Positions 42,632 to 54,161 are shown, counted from the first letter of the stretch. The stretch: DNA of 64,000 bases from Chloroflexota bacterium (GCA_016208315.1 JACQYF010000147.1:17078-81077); one strand, 5' to 3'. The notes: generated by a model from the letters alone, not told the origin. A program made the numbers and translations.

Positions 42632-43705
42632 ATGGCAATCGCAGACAGAGATGCAACCTCCTTGACGGCGAGCAAACCCGTAATGACTCCTGACTTGATT
42701 CTTCAGGTTTCAGCCGGCGTTCCTGCCAAGGACTTGTCTTATCAAGAAGCAATCCGCGAGGCGCTCCGCGAGGAAATGGTGCGGGACGAGCGCGTATTTT
42801 TGATAGGTGAAGATATCGCGAAACATGGTGGCGCCTTTGGCGTCACGCGAACTCTGTTCGACCAGTTTGGGCCGGAGCGTGTTCGAAACACGCCGATTTG
42901 CGAAAACACAATCGTCGGAGCCGGCACCGGGGCCGCTTTGGCCGGCATGCGGCCGGTGATGGAAATCATGTTCGTGGACTTTGCAGGCTTGGCGATGGAC
43001 CAGATTTGCACTCAGGCAGCCAAGCTGCGCTTCATGACGGGCGGTCAGTGCAGCGTGCCGTGGGTCTTGCGCATGCCCACGGGAGGCGGCGCCGGCAAAA
43101 GCATTGCCGCTCAACATTCACAGAGTCTCGAAACCTGGTTCGCGAGTATTCCCGGGCTGAAGGTGGTCTTACCATCTACGCCGCACGATGCCAAAGGTCT
43201 GCTCAAAGGCGCAATCCGAGATGATAACCCGGTCGTCTTCTTGGAACACAAGTATCTTTATGCGTTTCGCGGTTTAGTGCCGGAAGGCGAGTATGTTCTT
43301 CCGCTCAGCAAATGTGATGTGAAACGCGAAGGCAAAGATGTAACGATTGTATGCTCGGGTTCTCTGGTTTGGTATGCGATGGCGGCGGCGAAAACGCTTG
43401 AAAGCGAAAACATCAGCGTGGAAGTCGTGGACGTACGAACCGTCAGTCCACTAGACGAAGAAACCATTGGGCATTCGGCGCGCAAAACCGGCAGGGTCGT
43501 TGTTGCGGCTGAGGCCTGCCGATCCTACGGGCCAACCGGGGAATGGGCGATGGTTGCGATGGAACAAGCATTTGATTACCTACAGGCACCCATCGTCCGC
43601 GTCACGGGACGCAATTCGCCGATACCTTTTGCCGATAGTATTGAAAAGGGTGTGTGGCCCGAAACCGAAGATGTGATCACGGCGATTCGCCAAGTGATGG
43701 CATAG
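42632..43705 (+). CDS. TPP-dependent dehydrogenase E1 beta subunit
   Basis: 357 residues, ATG at 42632 with GAGGAAAC upstream. After an unusual N-terminal extension of about 30 residues (TSLTASKPVMTPDLI), the standard domain begins at SYQEAIREALREEMVRDERV. Motifs: GEDIAKHGGAFGVTRTLFDQ, NTPICENTIVGAGTGAALAG, MRPVMEIMFVDFAGLAMDQI. The C-terminal half has CSGSLVWYAMAAAKTLESEN and EACRSYGPTGEWAMV. It lies 20 bp after E1 alpha and is its obligate partner. The reason for the extension is not evident. Confidence 0.87.
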   Translation: MAIADRDATSLTASKPVMTPDLILQVSAGVPAKDLSYQEAIREALREEMVRDERVFLIGEDIAKHGGAFGVTRTLFDQFGPERVRNTPICENTIVGAGTGAALAGMRPVMEIMFVDFAGLAMDQICTQAAKLRFMTGGQCSVPWVLRMPTGGGAGKSIAAQHSQSLETWFASIPGLKVVLPSTPHDAKGLLKGAIRDDNPVVFLEHKYLYAFRGLVPEGEYVLPLSKCDVKREGKDVTIVCSGSLVWYAMAAAKTLESENISVEVVDVRTVSPLDEETIGHSARKTGRVVVAAEACRSYGPTGEWAMVAMEQAFDYLQAPIVRVTGRNSPIPFADSIEKGVWPETEDVITAIRQVMA

Positions 43706-43731
43706 GTAAGGGTCCAGGAGGCATTGGTCGA

Positions 43732-44940
43732 ATGGCGGTCGAGGTTTTCATTCACAAGATGTCGGAACATATGCAGACGGCTCGAATCCTTCGATGGCTT
43801 GCCAAAGAGGGCGATCCAGTTCAGCAACATCAAGTCATCATCGAAGTCGAGACCGATAAGGTCACTGCTGAATTTGAGGCACCGGCCACTGGCGTGCTAA
43901 AGGGCGTCCGAATGGGTGTTGTGGATGGCGCTGAGGTCAAGGTGGGTGAAACCATCGCCTTCATTGCCGAGGCCGATGAGCAGGTGCCCACTCTTCCTCC
44001 CCTTTCGACGAATGAAAGCATGACAACTGACGTCGCTGCATCCCCTTCTCCGCCTGTTGCTCCTGAGCCTGCTGAGTCCGGACCAGTCAAAGCAACGCCG
44101 GTTGCGCGTCGCGTCGCCAAAGATTTGGGAGTTGATCTGCATAGAGTCAAGGGCACGGGGCCGGGAGGGCGTGTTACCGAAGCCGATGTGCGCGCGTCTG
44201 CCCTTACCGCGCCAGCACCGGCTGCTTCAGTAAGCCAAGTCGAAGACCAGGCAGACAATTGGGTGGAACTGACTGCTGCTCAACGAATTACGGGGCAGCG
44301 CATGATGAAGAGTTTGCAGACAGCCCCGCAGTTTACATTGACGCTCCACGCCGACATGACCAACGCACTGTGGCTGCGTGAAGCTCTGACCGACCGGATT
44401 GTCGCTGAGAGCGGCGAGCGACCGTCGGTCACCGCCATTCTCGTCAAGGTCGTGGCGGAAGCGCTTAAGAACCACCCTCGCGCGAACGCATCGTTTGAAA
44501 TTGGGCGTATCCGGCTGCACAAGCGCATCAACATAGGCGTGGCGACCGGTAGTGATGCGGGACTGGTAGTTCCGGTCGTCAAGGACGCCGACCGAAAAGC
44601 AATATCCGAAATTGTCCAGGAGATCAATTCATTCCAGGCCAAAGTAAAGCAAATGCGCTTCGGCGCCAATGAACTGGAGGGCGGGACATTTACCATTTCC
44701 AACTTGGGCATGTTCGGGATTGAGCAATTCAACGCTATCATTGATTCTCCGCAATCGGCGATCCTGGCCGTAGGACGCGTGGTCAAGACGCCGGTCGGCA
44801 CCGATAGCGACGCGATTGTGCTCCGTCCCATGATGAGTTTGACACTCACGGTGGATCATCGGGTCATGGATGGCATACAGGGTGCGCGTTTCTTATCCGA
44901 GATCAAGGCGCGACTGGAAAAGCCGTTCTTCCTGATGTAA
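43732..44940 (+). CDS. Dihydrolipoamide acyltransferase E2 (acetoin/2-oxoacid type)
   Basis: 402 residues. The ATG at 43732 follows AGGAGG; the reading frame upstream overlaps E1 beta and was excluded. Residues 1-76 form a lipoyl domain with the modified lysine in ETDKVTAEF (K43). A linker rich in Pro/Thr/Ser follows, then a peripheral subunit-binding domain (ATPVARRVAKDLGVDL, KGTGPGGRVTEADV). The catalytic domain has the HxxxDG motif in VDHRVMDGIQ near residue 375. It transfers the acyl group from E1 to CoA. The E3 dihydrolipoamide dehydrogenase that would complete the complex is not in this window. Confidence 0.88.
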   Translation: MAVEVFIHKMSEHMQTARILRWLAKEGDPVQQHQVIIEVETDKVTAEFEAPATGVLKGVRMGVVDGAEVKVGETIAFIAEADEQVPTLPPLSTNESMTTDVAASPSPPVAPEPAESGPVKATPVARRVAKDLGVDLHRVKGTGPGGRVTEADVRASALTAPAPAASVSQVEDQADNWVELTAAQRITGQRMMKSLQTAPQFTLTLHADMTNALWLREALTDRIVAESGERPSVTAILVKVVAEALKNHPRANASFEIGRIRLHKRINIGVATGSDAGLVVPVVKDADRKAISEIVQEINSFQAKVKQMRFGANELEGGTFTISNLGMFGIEQFNAIIDSPQSAILAVGRVVKTPVGTDSDAIVLRPMMSLTLTVDHRVMDGIQGARFLSEIKARLEKPFFLM

Positions 44941-45011
44941 GAGTCGTTACATCGCGCTGGTCCAAGATCTTTGGGATGTGATAGGTCAGACGAAAAGGAA
45001 AAACTAACTCT

Positions 45012-45902
45012 ATGTATCACCATTCGGAAGCCCTAGTTCGAGAGATTTCGGCAGCAGCTCAGCATATTCGAATTCACGTTCTTAAGATGGTCTACCAAGC
45101 CCAGACCGGGCACATCGGCGGCGCATTCTCGGTCGCGGAGATACTCGCTTCCCTCTATTTCCATCATCTACGCTTAGATCCCGAAAACTCTACCTGGGCC
45201 GGTCGGGACCGGCTACTTTTCTCCAAGGGGCACGCGTGCGCGTCGCTGTATTCGGCCCTAGCCATGCGCGGGTTCTTTCCGATTGACGAACTCAAGACCT
45301 TCCGTCAATTCAACAGTCGCTTGCAAGGCCACCCGGATCGCCTCAAGACACCGGGCGTTGAGATCTGCGCGGGTCCACTCGGGCATGGTGTTGCAATCGG
45401 CGTTGGTATGGCCTTGGCGCAAAAAATGCTCGGTGGGAAACCGTCGTCCTCGACTGCGCCATCCGCCAGAGCATCGGCGAGTCGCGTATATGTTGTTTTG
45501 GGTGACGGTGAGATTAACGCCGGGGTCGTTTGGGAAGGGATGATGTCGGCAGCCAAGTATCGTTTGGGGAATCTGACTGCCATCGTAGACTATAACGGAA
45601 TCCAGCAAACGGGCGCCACGGCGGATGTTATGCCGACGGAGCCCATCGCGGACAAATGGAAAGCGTTCGGCTGGCATGTCCAAGAGATACATGGACACAA
45701 CGTCCAAGAGATCCTGAACGCGCTTGATCGGGCCGATGAAGTTCACGCTCGCCCTAGCGTGATTATCGCGCGCACGACCAAGGGCAAAGGGGTTGGCTTC
45801 ATGGAATACGACCATCGCTGGCATGGAATGCCTCCCAATCCACAGCAGTACGAAGATGCCTTGAATGAACTCGAGGAGGGATTGAAGCAATGGCAGAACT
45901 AG
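45012..45902 (+). CDS. Transketolase, N-terminal (TPP-binding) subunit
   Basis: 296 residues. Motifs: TGHIGGAFSVAEILASLYFH, DRLLFSKGHACASLYSAL and the TPP/Mg motif LGDGEINAGVVWEGMMSAAK ending with VDYNG. It is the N-terminal half of a split transketolase and requires the C-terminal half encoded next, which overlaps by 13 nt. Split transketolases include apulose-4-phosphate transketolase (AptAB), which moves a two-carbon unit to an aldose phosphate. Near the apiose-type genes that is a candidate role, but no apulose kinase is present. A general transketolase cannot be excluded. Confidence 0.85.
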   Translation: MYHHSEALVREISAAAQHIRIHVLKMVYQAQTGHIGGAFSVAEILASLYFHHLRLDPENSTWAGRDRLLFSKGHACASLYSALAMRGFFPIDELKTFRQFNSRLQGHPDRLKTPGVEICAGPLGHGVAIGVGMALAQKMLGGKPSSSTAPSARASASRVYVVLGDGEINAGVVWEGMMSAAKYRLGNLTAIVDYNGIQQTGATADVMPTEPIADKWKAFGWHVQEIHGHNVQEILNALDRADEVHARPSVIIARTTKGKGVGFMEYDHRWHGMPPNPQQYEDALNELEEGLKQWQN

Positions 45903-46843
45903 TCTCCATGCGCAAAGCATATGGCGAGGCGCTAGTCAAACTCGGTCGGTCGTGCCCCGAAGTGGTCGCGCTTTCTGCCGATGTTTCCAATTCCGACTTT
46001 AGCTATTTGTTTCAGGAGGCATTCCCTGATCGATTTTTCAACGTGGGGATCGCGGAGCAAGCGCTCGTGGATGTCGCGGCTGGCCTGGCGTACGCGGGAA
46101 GGATTCCATTCGCGAACACGTTTGCCTTCCTGTTCGCCACTCGTGCGCTCGAAATGGTGCGGACGCATCTTTGTTATGGCGAAGCCAATGTAAAGTTGAT
46201 GGCGGCGTATTCAGGTGTCTCTGACTCATTCGATGGACCGACGCACCACGCCATCACGGATATCGCGATCATGCGCAGTCTACCCAAAATGACGGTGATC
46301 GTACCCTCCGACCCTGTTGCCGTTGCCAAGCTCCTGCCTCAAGTGGCGCAGTGGCAAGGTCCGGTCTATTTTCGGCTCAATCGCAACGAAGTCCCTCGCC
46401 TCTTCGACGATTCTTACGACCCGCGAATCGGTCATGCGGTTGAATTGCGACCCGGCGACGATGTCACGCTGATCTGCTGTGGCTTGATGGTGAGTCGCGC
46501 CTTAGAAGCGGCACAACAGTTGGAACGAGAGGGCGTCAACGCGCGGGTGCTCGAAGTTCACACCATCAAACCACTCGACGTTGGCGCACTTGTCAATGCC
46601 GCGCGCGAAACAAGAGCACTGGTCACCGTCGAAGAGCATTCGATTCTCGGAGGACTGGGCGGCGCAGTCGCGGAAGCCGTGACCGAGGTTTTTCCAGTTC
46701 CCATCAAACGCGTCGGTCTCGCGGATCGGTTCTGCGAGAGCGGTCCGTATCATGTTCTTTTGGATCAGTATGGCATGGCCGTGAAAGACATCGTCGCGGC
46801 GGCGCATGATGCGATTTGTGCCAAGAACATGATTCGCAACTGA
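45890..46843 (+). CDS. Transketolase, C-terminal subunit
   Basis: 317 residues. Motifs: MRKAYGEALVKLGRSCPEVV, AFPDRFFNVGIAEQALVDVA, AGRIPFANTFAFLFATRALE with the conserved catalytic Glu in GIAEQ, and GDDVTLICCGLMVSRALEAA. It overlaps the N-terminal gene by 13 nt and lies 9 bp before the racemase-like gene. Together the pair is the usual length of one transketolase. See the N-terminal entry for the substrate question. Confidence 0.85.
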   Translation: MAELVSMRKAYGEALVKLGRSCPEVVALSADVSNSDFSYLFQEAFPDRFFNVGIAEQALVDVAAGLAYAGRIPFANTFAFLFATRALEMVRTHLCYGEANVKLMAAYSGVSDSFDGPTHHAITDIAIMRSLPKMTVIVPSDPVAVAKLLPQVAQWQGPVYFRLNRNEVPRLFDDSYDPRIGHAVELRPGDDVTLICCGLMVSRALEAAQQLEREGVNARVLEVHTIKPLDVGALVNAARETRALVTVEEHSILGGLGGAVAEAVTEVFPVPIKRVGLADRFCESGPYHVLLDQYGMAVKDIVAAAHDAICAKNMIRN

Positions 46844-46852
46844 ACGGCATCT

Positions 46853-47545
46853 ATGGCTAACTCGTTCGTGCTGATCCACACTGTGCCGCCCCTTGTTCAA
46901 GTCTTTGACAAATTGTGTGCCGAACGACTGCCGGGCGTGATCCCATTTCACGTCCTGGATGAACCGCTGTTGGAACAGGTGCGACTCGACGGAAGCTTGA
47001 AACCCGGAAGCATCGCACAGTTACAGGCACATGTGAAGACGGCAGAAAGAATCGGCGCCGCCGCGGTTCTGGTAACTTGCTCGACGCTGTCCCCGGGCGT
47101 CGAACAAATCCGTGCTGGTATTCGCGTCTTTAAGATAGACGAAGCGATGATCAGCAAAGCCGTGACGATGGGATCCAGAATCGGAGTGATTGCGACGAAC
47201 CAAACCACTCTCAACCCGACGCGGCAACTGCTGTTGGATCAAGCGGAACGGATGGGTAAGAGCGTCGAAGCTGAATTATCGTGGGTTGATCACGCGCTAC
47301 CCGCTCTGCTTGATGGAGACGGCCAAATTCATGACCAATTGGTGAGAGAGCGCATACGTGACCTCGCAGATCGGGTGGATGTAATCGTGCTGGCGCAGGC
47401 GTCAATTGCCCGCGTTTTGGAAATCATCCCAGAGTCAGACCGTGCGATTCCTATCCTTGCCAGCCCTAATACGGCGATCGAGCGCGTGCGTGAGTGGTTT
47501 GAAGGCGGACGGAGCAAAATTATTGGCGACCAAGAGGGCAAATGA
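46853..47545 (+). CDS. Asp/Glu/hydantoin racemase family protein lacking the second catalytic cysteine
   Basis: 230 residues of the Asp/Glu racemase superfamily fold. The first cysteine motif AVLVTCSTLSPGVEQIR is present. At the second position, where racemases have Cys-Thr-Glu, it reads VIVLAQASIARVLE with Ala in place of Cys. A proton-transfer racemase therefore seems unlikely; maleate isomerase- or decarboxylase-like members of this superfamily use one cysteine. VLIHTVPPLVQVF at the start is typical of these. The stop overlaps the next start by 4 nt. The role in the pathway is unknown. Confidence 0.65.
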   Translation: MANSFVLIHTVPPLVQVFDKLCAERLPGVIPFHVLDEPLLEQVRLDGSLKPGSIAQLQAHVKTAERIGAAAVLVTCSTLSPGVEQIRAGIRVFKIDEAMISKAVTMGSRIGVIATNQTTLNPTRQLLLDQAERMGKSVEAELSWVDHALPALLDGDGQIHDQLVRERIRDLADRVDVIVLAQASIARVLEIIPESDRAIPILASPNTAIERVREWFEGGRSKIIGDQEGK

Positions 47546-48357
47546 AAAAAGGACTTGTCATATGTGGTCCAGACGTGGCATGGGGGCCCCTCGCATTGCT
47601 GTCCGGGACGTTTGAGGAAAAGGTCCTCGAGGCCGTATCGCTGGGGTATGATGGGTGCGAATTAATGGTGCGAGACCCATCGCGATTGGATTGGGGTGCG
47701 ATCAAACGAACACTCGAAACCGCCGGCCTTGCCGTGCCCCAAATCGTGACGGGTGAGCTGTTTGGCGCCGATGGTCTTGTCCTGGTCACAGCCGATGTTC
47801 AGTTGCGGTCAAGAGCGGAACAAAGATTGTGTTCAGTGATTGACATGGCCGCCTATTTCAATGCAATGGTCAACATCGGGAGAGTCCGCGGCCGGCTGGA
47901 CTTGCTGAACGGTATGGAAAATGCGTGGGAATTCGCGACGCAACAGCTACGTCGAATTGCCCATTACGCCCGTACCAAGAATGTTCGAATCGTGCTTGAG
48001 CCAATCAACCGGTACGAGAGTGACTTTATCAATAACGCGTCCGATGGCATGCGAGCGATTGAAGAGCTAGAGTGTGACAATGTCGGCTTGATGCTCGACT
48101 TGTTTCACATGAATATTGAGGACGCAAGCATTGAGCAAGGTCTGTTAAGCGCGGGGGACAAACTCTGGCACGTTCATATCGCCGATTCAAATCGCCGGTA
48201 TCCGGGTAGCGGGCACCTCGATTTCAATAGTATTTTTGCAACATTGAAGGACATGGGCTTTCAGGGCTATATCTCCGCGGAGTTGATCCCATTTCCCGAT
48301 CCTGATGTAGCTGCCCAAAAGACAATTGAGCTTCTCAAGCGATGTGAGAAACTGTAG
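47542..48357 (+). CDS. Sugar phosphate isomerase/epimerase-like TIM barrel (AP-endonuclease-2 fold)
   Basis: 271 residues. Features of the xylose-isomerase-like TIM barrel: LGYDGCELMVRDPSRLDWGA, IVLEPINRYESDFINN, VGLMLDLFHMNIED and LWHVHIADSNRRYPGSGHLD, with Glu, Asp, His and Asp residues at metal-binding positions. Family members act on keto-sugars as epimerases, isomerases, or decarboxylases such as the 3-oxo-isoapionate decarboxylase OiaC. OiaC-like activity would fit the apiose-type context; this is a hypothesis. ATG at 47542, overlapping the previous stop. Last gene before the terminator. Confidence 0.75.
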   Translation: MKKGLVICGPDVAWGPLALLSGTFEEKVLEAVSLGYDGCELMVRDPSRLDWGAIKRTLETAGLAVPQIVTGELFGADGLVLVTADVQLRSRAEQRLCSVIDMAAYFNAMVNIGRVRGRLDLLNGMENAWEFATQQLRRIAHYARTKNVRIVLEPINRYESDFINNASDGMRAIEELECDNVGLMLDLFHMNIEDASIEQGLLSAGDKLWHVHIADSNRRYPGSGHLDFNSIFATLKDMGFQGYISAELIPFPDPDVAAQKTIELLKRCEKL

Positions 48358-48419
48358 GATGCCACAGCTGTAACTCCGTGTCGCGCTTTTGCCGTCGCCA
48401 ATTTGATCACTTGGAGTAA

Positions 48420-48450
48420 ATGGCCGTCCATTATGGACGGCCATCTTTTT
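48420..48450 (+). terminator. Rho-independent terminator of the E1/E2/transketolase operon
   Basis: TGGCCGTCCA (48421-48430) and TGGACGGCCA (48434-48443) form a perfect 10-bp stem (11 with the flanking A-T pair) and a 3-nt loop, followed by TCTTTTT. It lies 62 bp after the last stop. Confidence 0.88.
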
Positions 48451-48464
48451 ATGGGGACTGCGCT

Positions 48465-50093
48465 TTAAACCAACAATGCCGTCCCGCCACCGGTGATGTC
48501 ACCGGCCCCTGAAACCTTTCCGCTGACCGGATCTATACTGACGGCATTCACCACCGCGGCTATTGGACCCACGCCACCATACTGGTCCGACAGCCGCATG
48601 ATTGGATGTCGTTTTCGCACCTGAGCACACACGTATTCAGGAATGCGCGACTGTACAAAAATCGAACCGGTTTGGCACTCAAACCGGGGTGTCGTCAGCG
48701 CCTCCGGTAGTGGCATTCCAAAGTCCACCAGATTGACGATGACCTGCGCCACTGACGTGATGATAAAGTTGCCTCCGGAAGCGCCGAGGATGGCGATTGG
48801 CTTGGTGCCATCAGACACAATTGTGGGAGCCATGCCGGTGAGACGCCCCTTGCCGGCTTGAATCGAGTTGGGGCGACCCGGGGAAGGGTCAAAGTTGATC
48901 ATGGAGTTGTTGTACATGAATCCAAGTCCTGGCGTGATGACGCCCGAGGATGCTCCGAGAGAATGAGTCAAGGAAACACAATTACCATCTCGGTCAACGA
49001 CGCTGATGTGGCTCGTGTGCTTGGATGGCTGCGAGGTATTCTGGATGCTGATGACCTGATTCGAGTCAATCAGGTGTTGCCATTCCTTTGCGCGTTGTTT
49101 TGAGACCATCCAATCAACCGGCACATCCACGAACTGCGGATCGGCCAGATACTGATTGCGATCGGCAAACGCGGCTTTCATCGCCATCGAGACGCGGTAA
49201 ATGTACTCGGCTGAGTTGTGTCCAAGTGCCTTGAGGTCATAGCCCTCGAGAATATTGAGGAGCGCGAGCAACGTCGGTCCGCCATGCGGAGCGCCGCTAG
49301 TGGCGATACTGTAATTCCGATAGGTTCCGGTGAGCGGGGCCGGCTCCCGCAGGCGATAATCTGCCAGATCTTTCGCCGTCACAAATGCTCCATGGGCTTC
49401 CAAATCGCGGCTCATGATCTGCGCAAGTTCGCCCTGATAAAAGTCTTCGGCTCCCGCCGAGGATAATCGTGCGAGGGTTCGCCCCTGGTCCGGGTTCCGA
49501 ATTGTCTCGCCACTGTCATGGGCCGAGCCGTCCGCATTAAGATAGATGCGTCTGGCTTCGGCATTGGAACGGACATAGTCGAGGAGTACCGTATCTCCCG
49601 GAGAATGGCCTCTCTCTTTCCAGCTCATTGCCATATGTCTCTCGACAACGAAGCCCTCCTCGGCAATCCGCACCGCGGGAGCAATTGCCCGCGCCCAGGA
49701 GATCGTCCCCCAGCGTTTCAAGATTGACGCCAGCCCTTTGACAGTCCCGGGTGTACAGATAGATTGGTATCCTATCACGTTGGGCTTGCCGACAAGCGCG
49801 TATCCCCACTGCTCGCGTGTCTTCTCTAAGAGTGGCACGTCGTGCCACACAGTTGGTGTGGCACGAGATCCTGCCGTCGCCGGGGCATCGAGTGAGATGG
49901 GGCTGGGATCACTAGAGCGGAGCAGCGTCAGAATGAGATATCCACCAATCCCGCACATTTGTGGGCTGACCACAGACTGCACAAAGGCGCACGTAACAGC
50001 CGCATCGATCGCGTTGCCTCCCTCAGCCAGTACCTTGGCACCTTCTTCGACTGCCACCGGATCTAATGCGGCAATGGCACCTGATCCATGCAC
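48465..50093 (-). CDS. ggt: Gamma-glutamyltransferase family protein
   Basis: 542 residues from GTG at 50093 with AGGAGG upstream. Ntn-hydrolase pattern: VAVEEGAKVLAEGGNAIDAA, VVSPQMCGIGGYL, and the autoprocessing nucleophile Thr in HTSHISVVDRDGNCVSLTHS. GSMINFDP-type and GPTIV-type regions match NNSMINFDPSPGRPNS and GMAPTIVSDGTKP. It hydrolyses or transfers gamma-glutamyl groups from glutathione or related compounds. No signal peptide is seen, so it may be cytoplasmic or the start may be mis-set. It is convergent with the preceding operon. Confidence 0.85.
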   Translation of the reverse strand: MHGSGAIAALDPVAVEEGAKVLAEGGNAIDAAVTCAFVQSVVSPQMCGIGGYLILTLLRSSDPSPISLDAPATAGSRATPTVWHDVPLLEKTREQWGYALVGKPNVIGYQSICTPGTVKGLASILKRWGTISWARAIAPAVRIAEEGFVVERHMAMSWKERGHSPGDTVLLDYVRSNAEARRIYLNADGSAHDSGETIRNPDQGRTLARLSSAGAEDFYQGELAQIMSRDLEAHGAFVTAKDLADYRLREPAPLTGTYRNYSIATSGAPHGGPTLLALLNILEGYDLKALGHNSAEYIYRVSMAMKAAFADRNQYLADPQFVDVPVDWMVSKQRAKEWQHLIDSNQVISIQNTSQPSKHTSHISVVDRDGNCVSLTHSLGASSGVITPGLGFMYNNSMINFDPSPGRPNSIQAGKGRLTGMAPTIVSDGTKPIAILGASGGNFIITSVAQVIVNLVDFGMPLPEALTTPRFECQTGSIFVQSRIPEYVCAQVRKRHPIMRLSDQYGGVGPIAAVVNAVSIDPVSGKVSGAGDITGGGTALLV

Positions 50094-50132
50094 GTTGTCC
50101 TCCTGATCAAATGATTTTTGATGCAGAATCTT

Positions 50133-50150
50133 CCCCTTGCATGCAAGGGG
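50133..50150. promoter_or_regulatory. Perfect 18-bp palindrome upstream of the GGT gene
   Basis: CCCCTTGCATGCAAGGGG is an exact palindrome 40 bp upstream of the GGT start, in the expected promoter region. A regulator site or a stray repeat are both possible. Confidence 0.4.
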
Positions 50151-50316
50151 ATTGGTTCAGTATTCTTCGGTTCCCCAATACAGCAACCTGCGCCTCGGTC
50201 TGTAACCAATCAGAATCCATGCGCTTTGTACCGGTTGATTGGGCAGACATGAGATACTTTTGCCCGTATATGAGCTTCAACACTATTCAGGATCTGACGT
50301 TCCGCGCATATCGGGT

Positions 50317-51884
50317 GGGTGCTCGTCTCAAATAGTGAGCCTACACCGCCAATGGCAGCGCAAAACAAGCGTTGGCCGCGCTGACCGAGACGGTTTGCTG
50401 GTAATCTTCCCGGAGCAGTGCCCAACCACGCTCCCAACGTTCGCTCTGGATGAGACTGCGTAAGGTCAAGATGGCTTGGCCACCGGGGGTTTTCCAACGC
50501 ATACCGGATTGCTTCAAGCGTTGCGTCACGAGGGTTTTGCAGGCGGCTTCCACGACGCCACTGGCGATGGGCAAGTTTTCGCGGACATAGGTGGCATAGT
50601 GCATGCGATGACGCTGGTTACGGAAATAGGTCAACTCTTTGTGCAAGTGTTTGCGCTTGTGACCCTTGGCTTGGCGAACCCGGTAGCGGAGCGCCTCGAT
50701 GACGCGTTCGCTGCCGTCGTCCGCTTCCTTGAGCAAGGTTTTGAGTCGCGCAAATTCGGCTTGGCCGGTGGGCGTCTGTTTGCCCCAGACGATGTCCAGC
50801 GCATGTTTGAGATGGTCGCACGCATGATAATAATCCACGATCTCCCAACTTTCGATTTGATCGGCGGGGACGCCCAGTTTCAGCTGGCCCAGAAAACGCC
50901 AGTTCTCGCGTGCCCCATCGGCCAATTTGACCAGCTTCAAGCGCGGTTGCACGGACAGAATCGCTTGCACCTCCGCTTCCAACTCCTGGCACAACGTCAC
51001 TTTCTTGCTTTCGGGCATACGGCCATAGCGCACGGTCTGCAACCGTTCCCCCTCGGCATCGTGCAAGCTCACCGTGCCACACCCGACTTCTTGGTACCCT
51101 TTCGGCCCGGTGGCTTGTTTCTCCGACATCCGCGGCTCGGCTTTTTCCGCTGGGGTGCTTCGGATCGGTGCCAAGACTCCATCCAACGAGACCACCAGGG
51201 TCGCGGCGGCCGCGGGCACGCTCTCCAAGGTCCGCAAATGCGCTTCCCAGTCCTGACGGTGAGCTTCCCAACGCGCCGACAAGCCTTTGGGCAGTCGCTC
51301 CAAACTGCTGGCCGAGGGCCGCATACTGCCCAACTCGTCAAACAAGGCCGCCCCGGTCGCGGGGGGCAGGTGGGCGACCACGTAAGCCGCTTGCCGCGCC
51401 GCCGCCGGGGTAAAGAAGCCTTCGATCATCCCCGCCTGCAGTTCCAGGGGGCAGATATGGCGGGTGCTCCGTCCGGCCGGACGATACAGGTGCCGCTTCA
51501 CCAGCACTTCGCCGGCGATCGTCATATACGTCTCGGTGTCTTCCATCGGCTGGCTGTACTCGACGCCGTCGAGGGTGACGCGTTCGGCCGCGACATCGTA
51601 ACCCGCCAGTTCTTCCGCCATCACTTCGCGTTCAAACGCCAGAATGTGCGTATGCAACCCGCGCGCGAACGCTTCCAAATTGGGTGTCTGGTGCGCCCAT
51701 GCTTGATGATGTTCGCTCAAGAACGTGGCCAGTTGGCGCAGGGCGGGACTTTTCAAAATATCGGTTTCGCGATATGCTTCCATTGGGCAATCACCTCTCA
51801 GAAGTTGGGTTCTTTCAGCAAACCCAACTATGGGCAGGTGATTGCCTTTTGTCAAGATAGGCTCACTATTTGAGATTTACACCC
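50317..51884 (-). mobile_element. ISKra4-family insertion sequence
   Basis: 27-bp imperfect terminal inverted repeats start GGGTG and share CTCAAATAGTGAGCCTA exactly (50327-50343 and its mirror at 51858-51874). About 1.57 kb, with one transposase gene. No clear target-site duplication. The right end lies only 30 bp from the istB stop codon. Confidence 0.8.
50341..51783 (-). CDS. ISKra4-family transposase
   Basis: 480 residues from the ATG at 51783, with GAGAGGTGAT upstream. It carries the typical ISKra4 C-terminal signature ASGVVEAACKTLVTQRLKQS followed by GMRWKTPGGQAILTLRSL. Catalytic acids are expected in LVVSLDGVLAPI (Asp), in LVKLADGARENW or YYHACDHLK, and GVVEA (Glu). The gene runs from terminal repeat to terminal repeat and looks intact, so the element may be active. 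Confidence 0.85.
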   Translation of the reverse strand: MEAYRETDILKSPALRQLATFLSEHHQAWAHQTPNLEAFARGLHTHILAFEREVMAEELAGYDVAAERVTLDGVEYSQPMEDTETYMTIAGEVLVKRHLYRPAGRSTRHICPLELQAGMIEGFFTPAAARQAAYVVAHLPPATGAALFDELGSMRPSASSLERLPKGLSARWEAHRQDWEAHLRTLESVPAAAATLVVSLDGVLAPIRSTPAEKAEPRMSEKQATGPKGYQEVGCGTVSLHDAEGERLQTVRYGRMPESKKVTLCQELEAEVQAILSVQPRLKLVKLADGARENWRFLGQLKLGVPADQIESWEIVDYYHACDHLKHALDIVWGKQTPTGQAEFARLKTLLKEADDGSERVIEALRYRVRQAKGHKRKHLHKELTYFRNQRHRMHYATYVRENLPIASGVVEAACKTLVTQRLKQSGMRWKTPGGQAILTLRSLIQSERWERGWALLREDYQQTVSVSAANACFALPLAV

Positions 51885-51914
51885 ATTAGTAATCGTCTAA
51901 AAGCTCGCCAGGCT

Positions 51915-54161
<2,247 letters not shown>

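Noticed and set aside
50476..51873. A 465-codon plus-strand frame opposite the ISKra4 transposase
   Set aside because: It mirrors a recognised transposase bounded by inverted repeats and shows no motif of its own.
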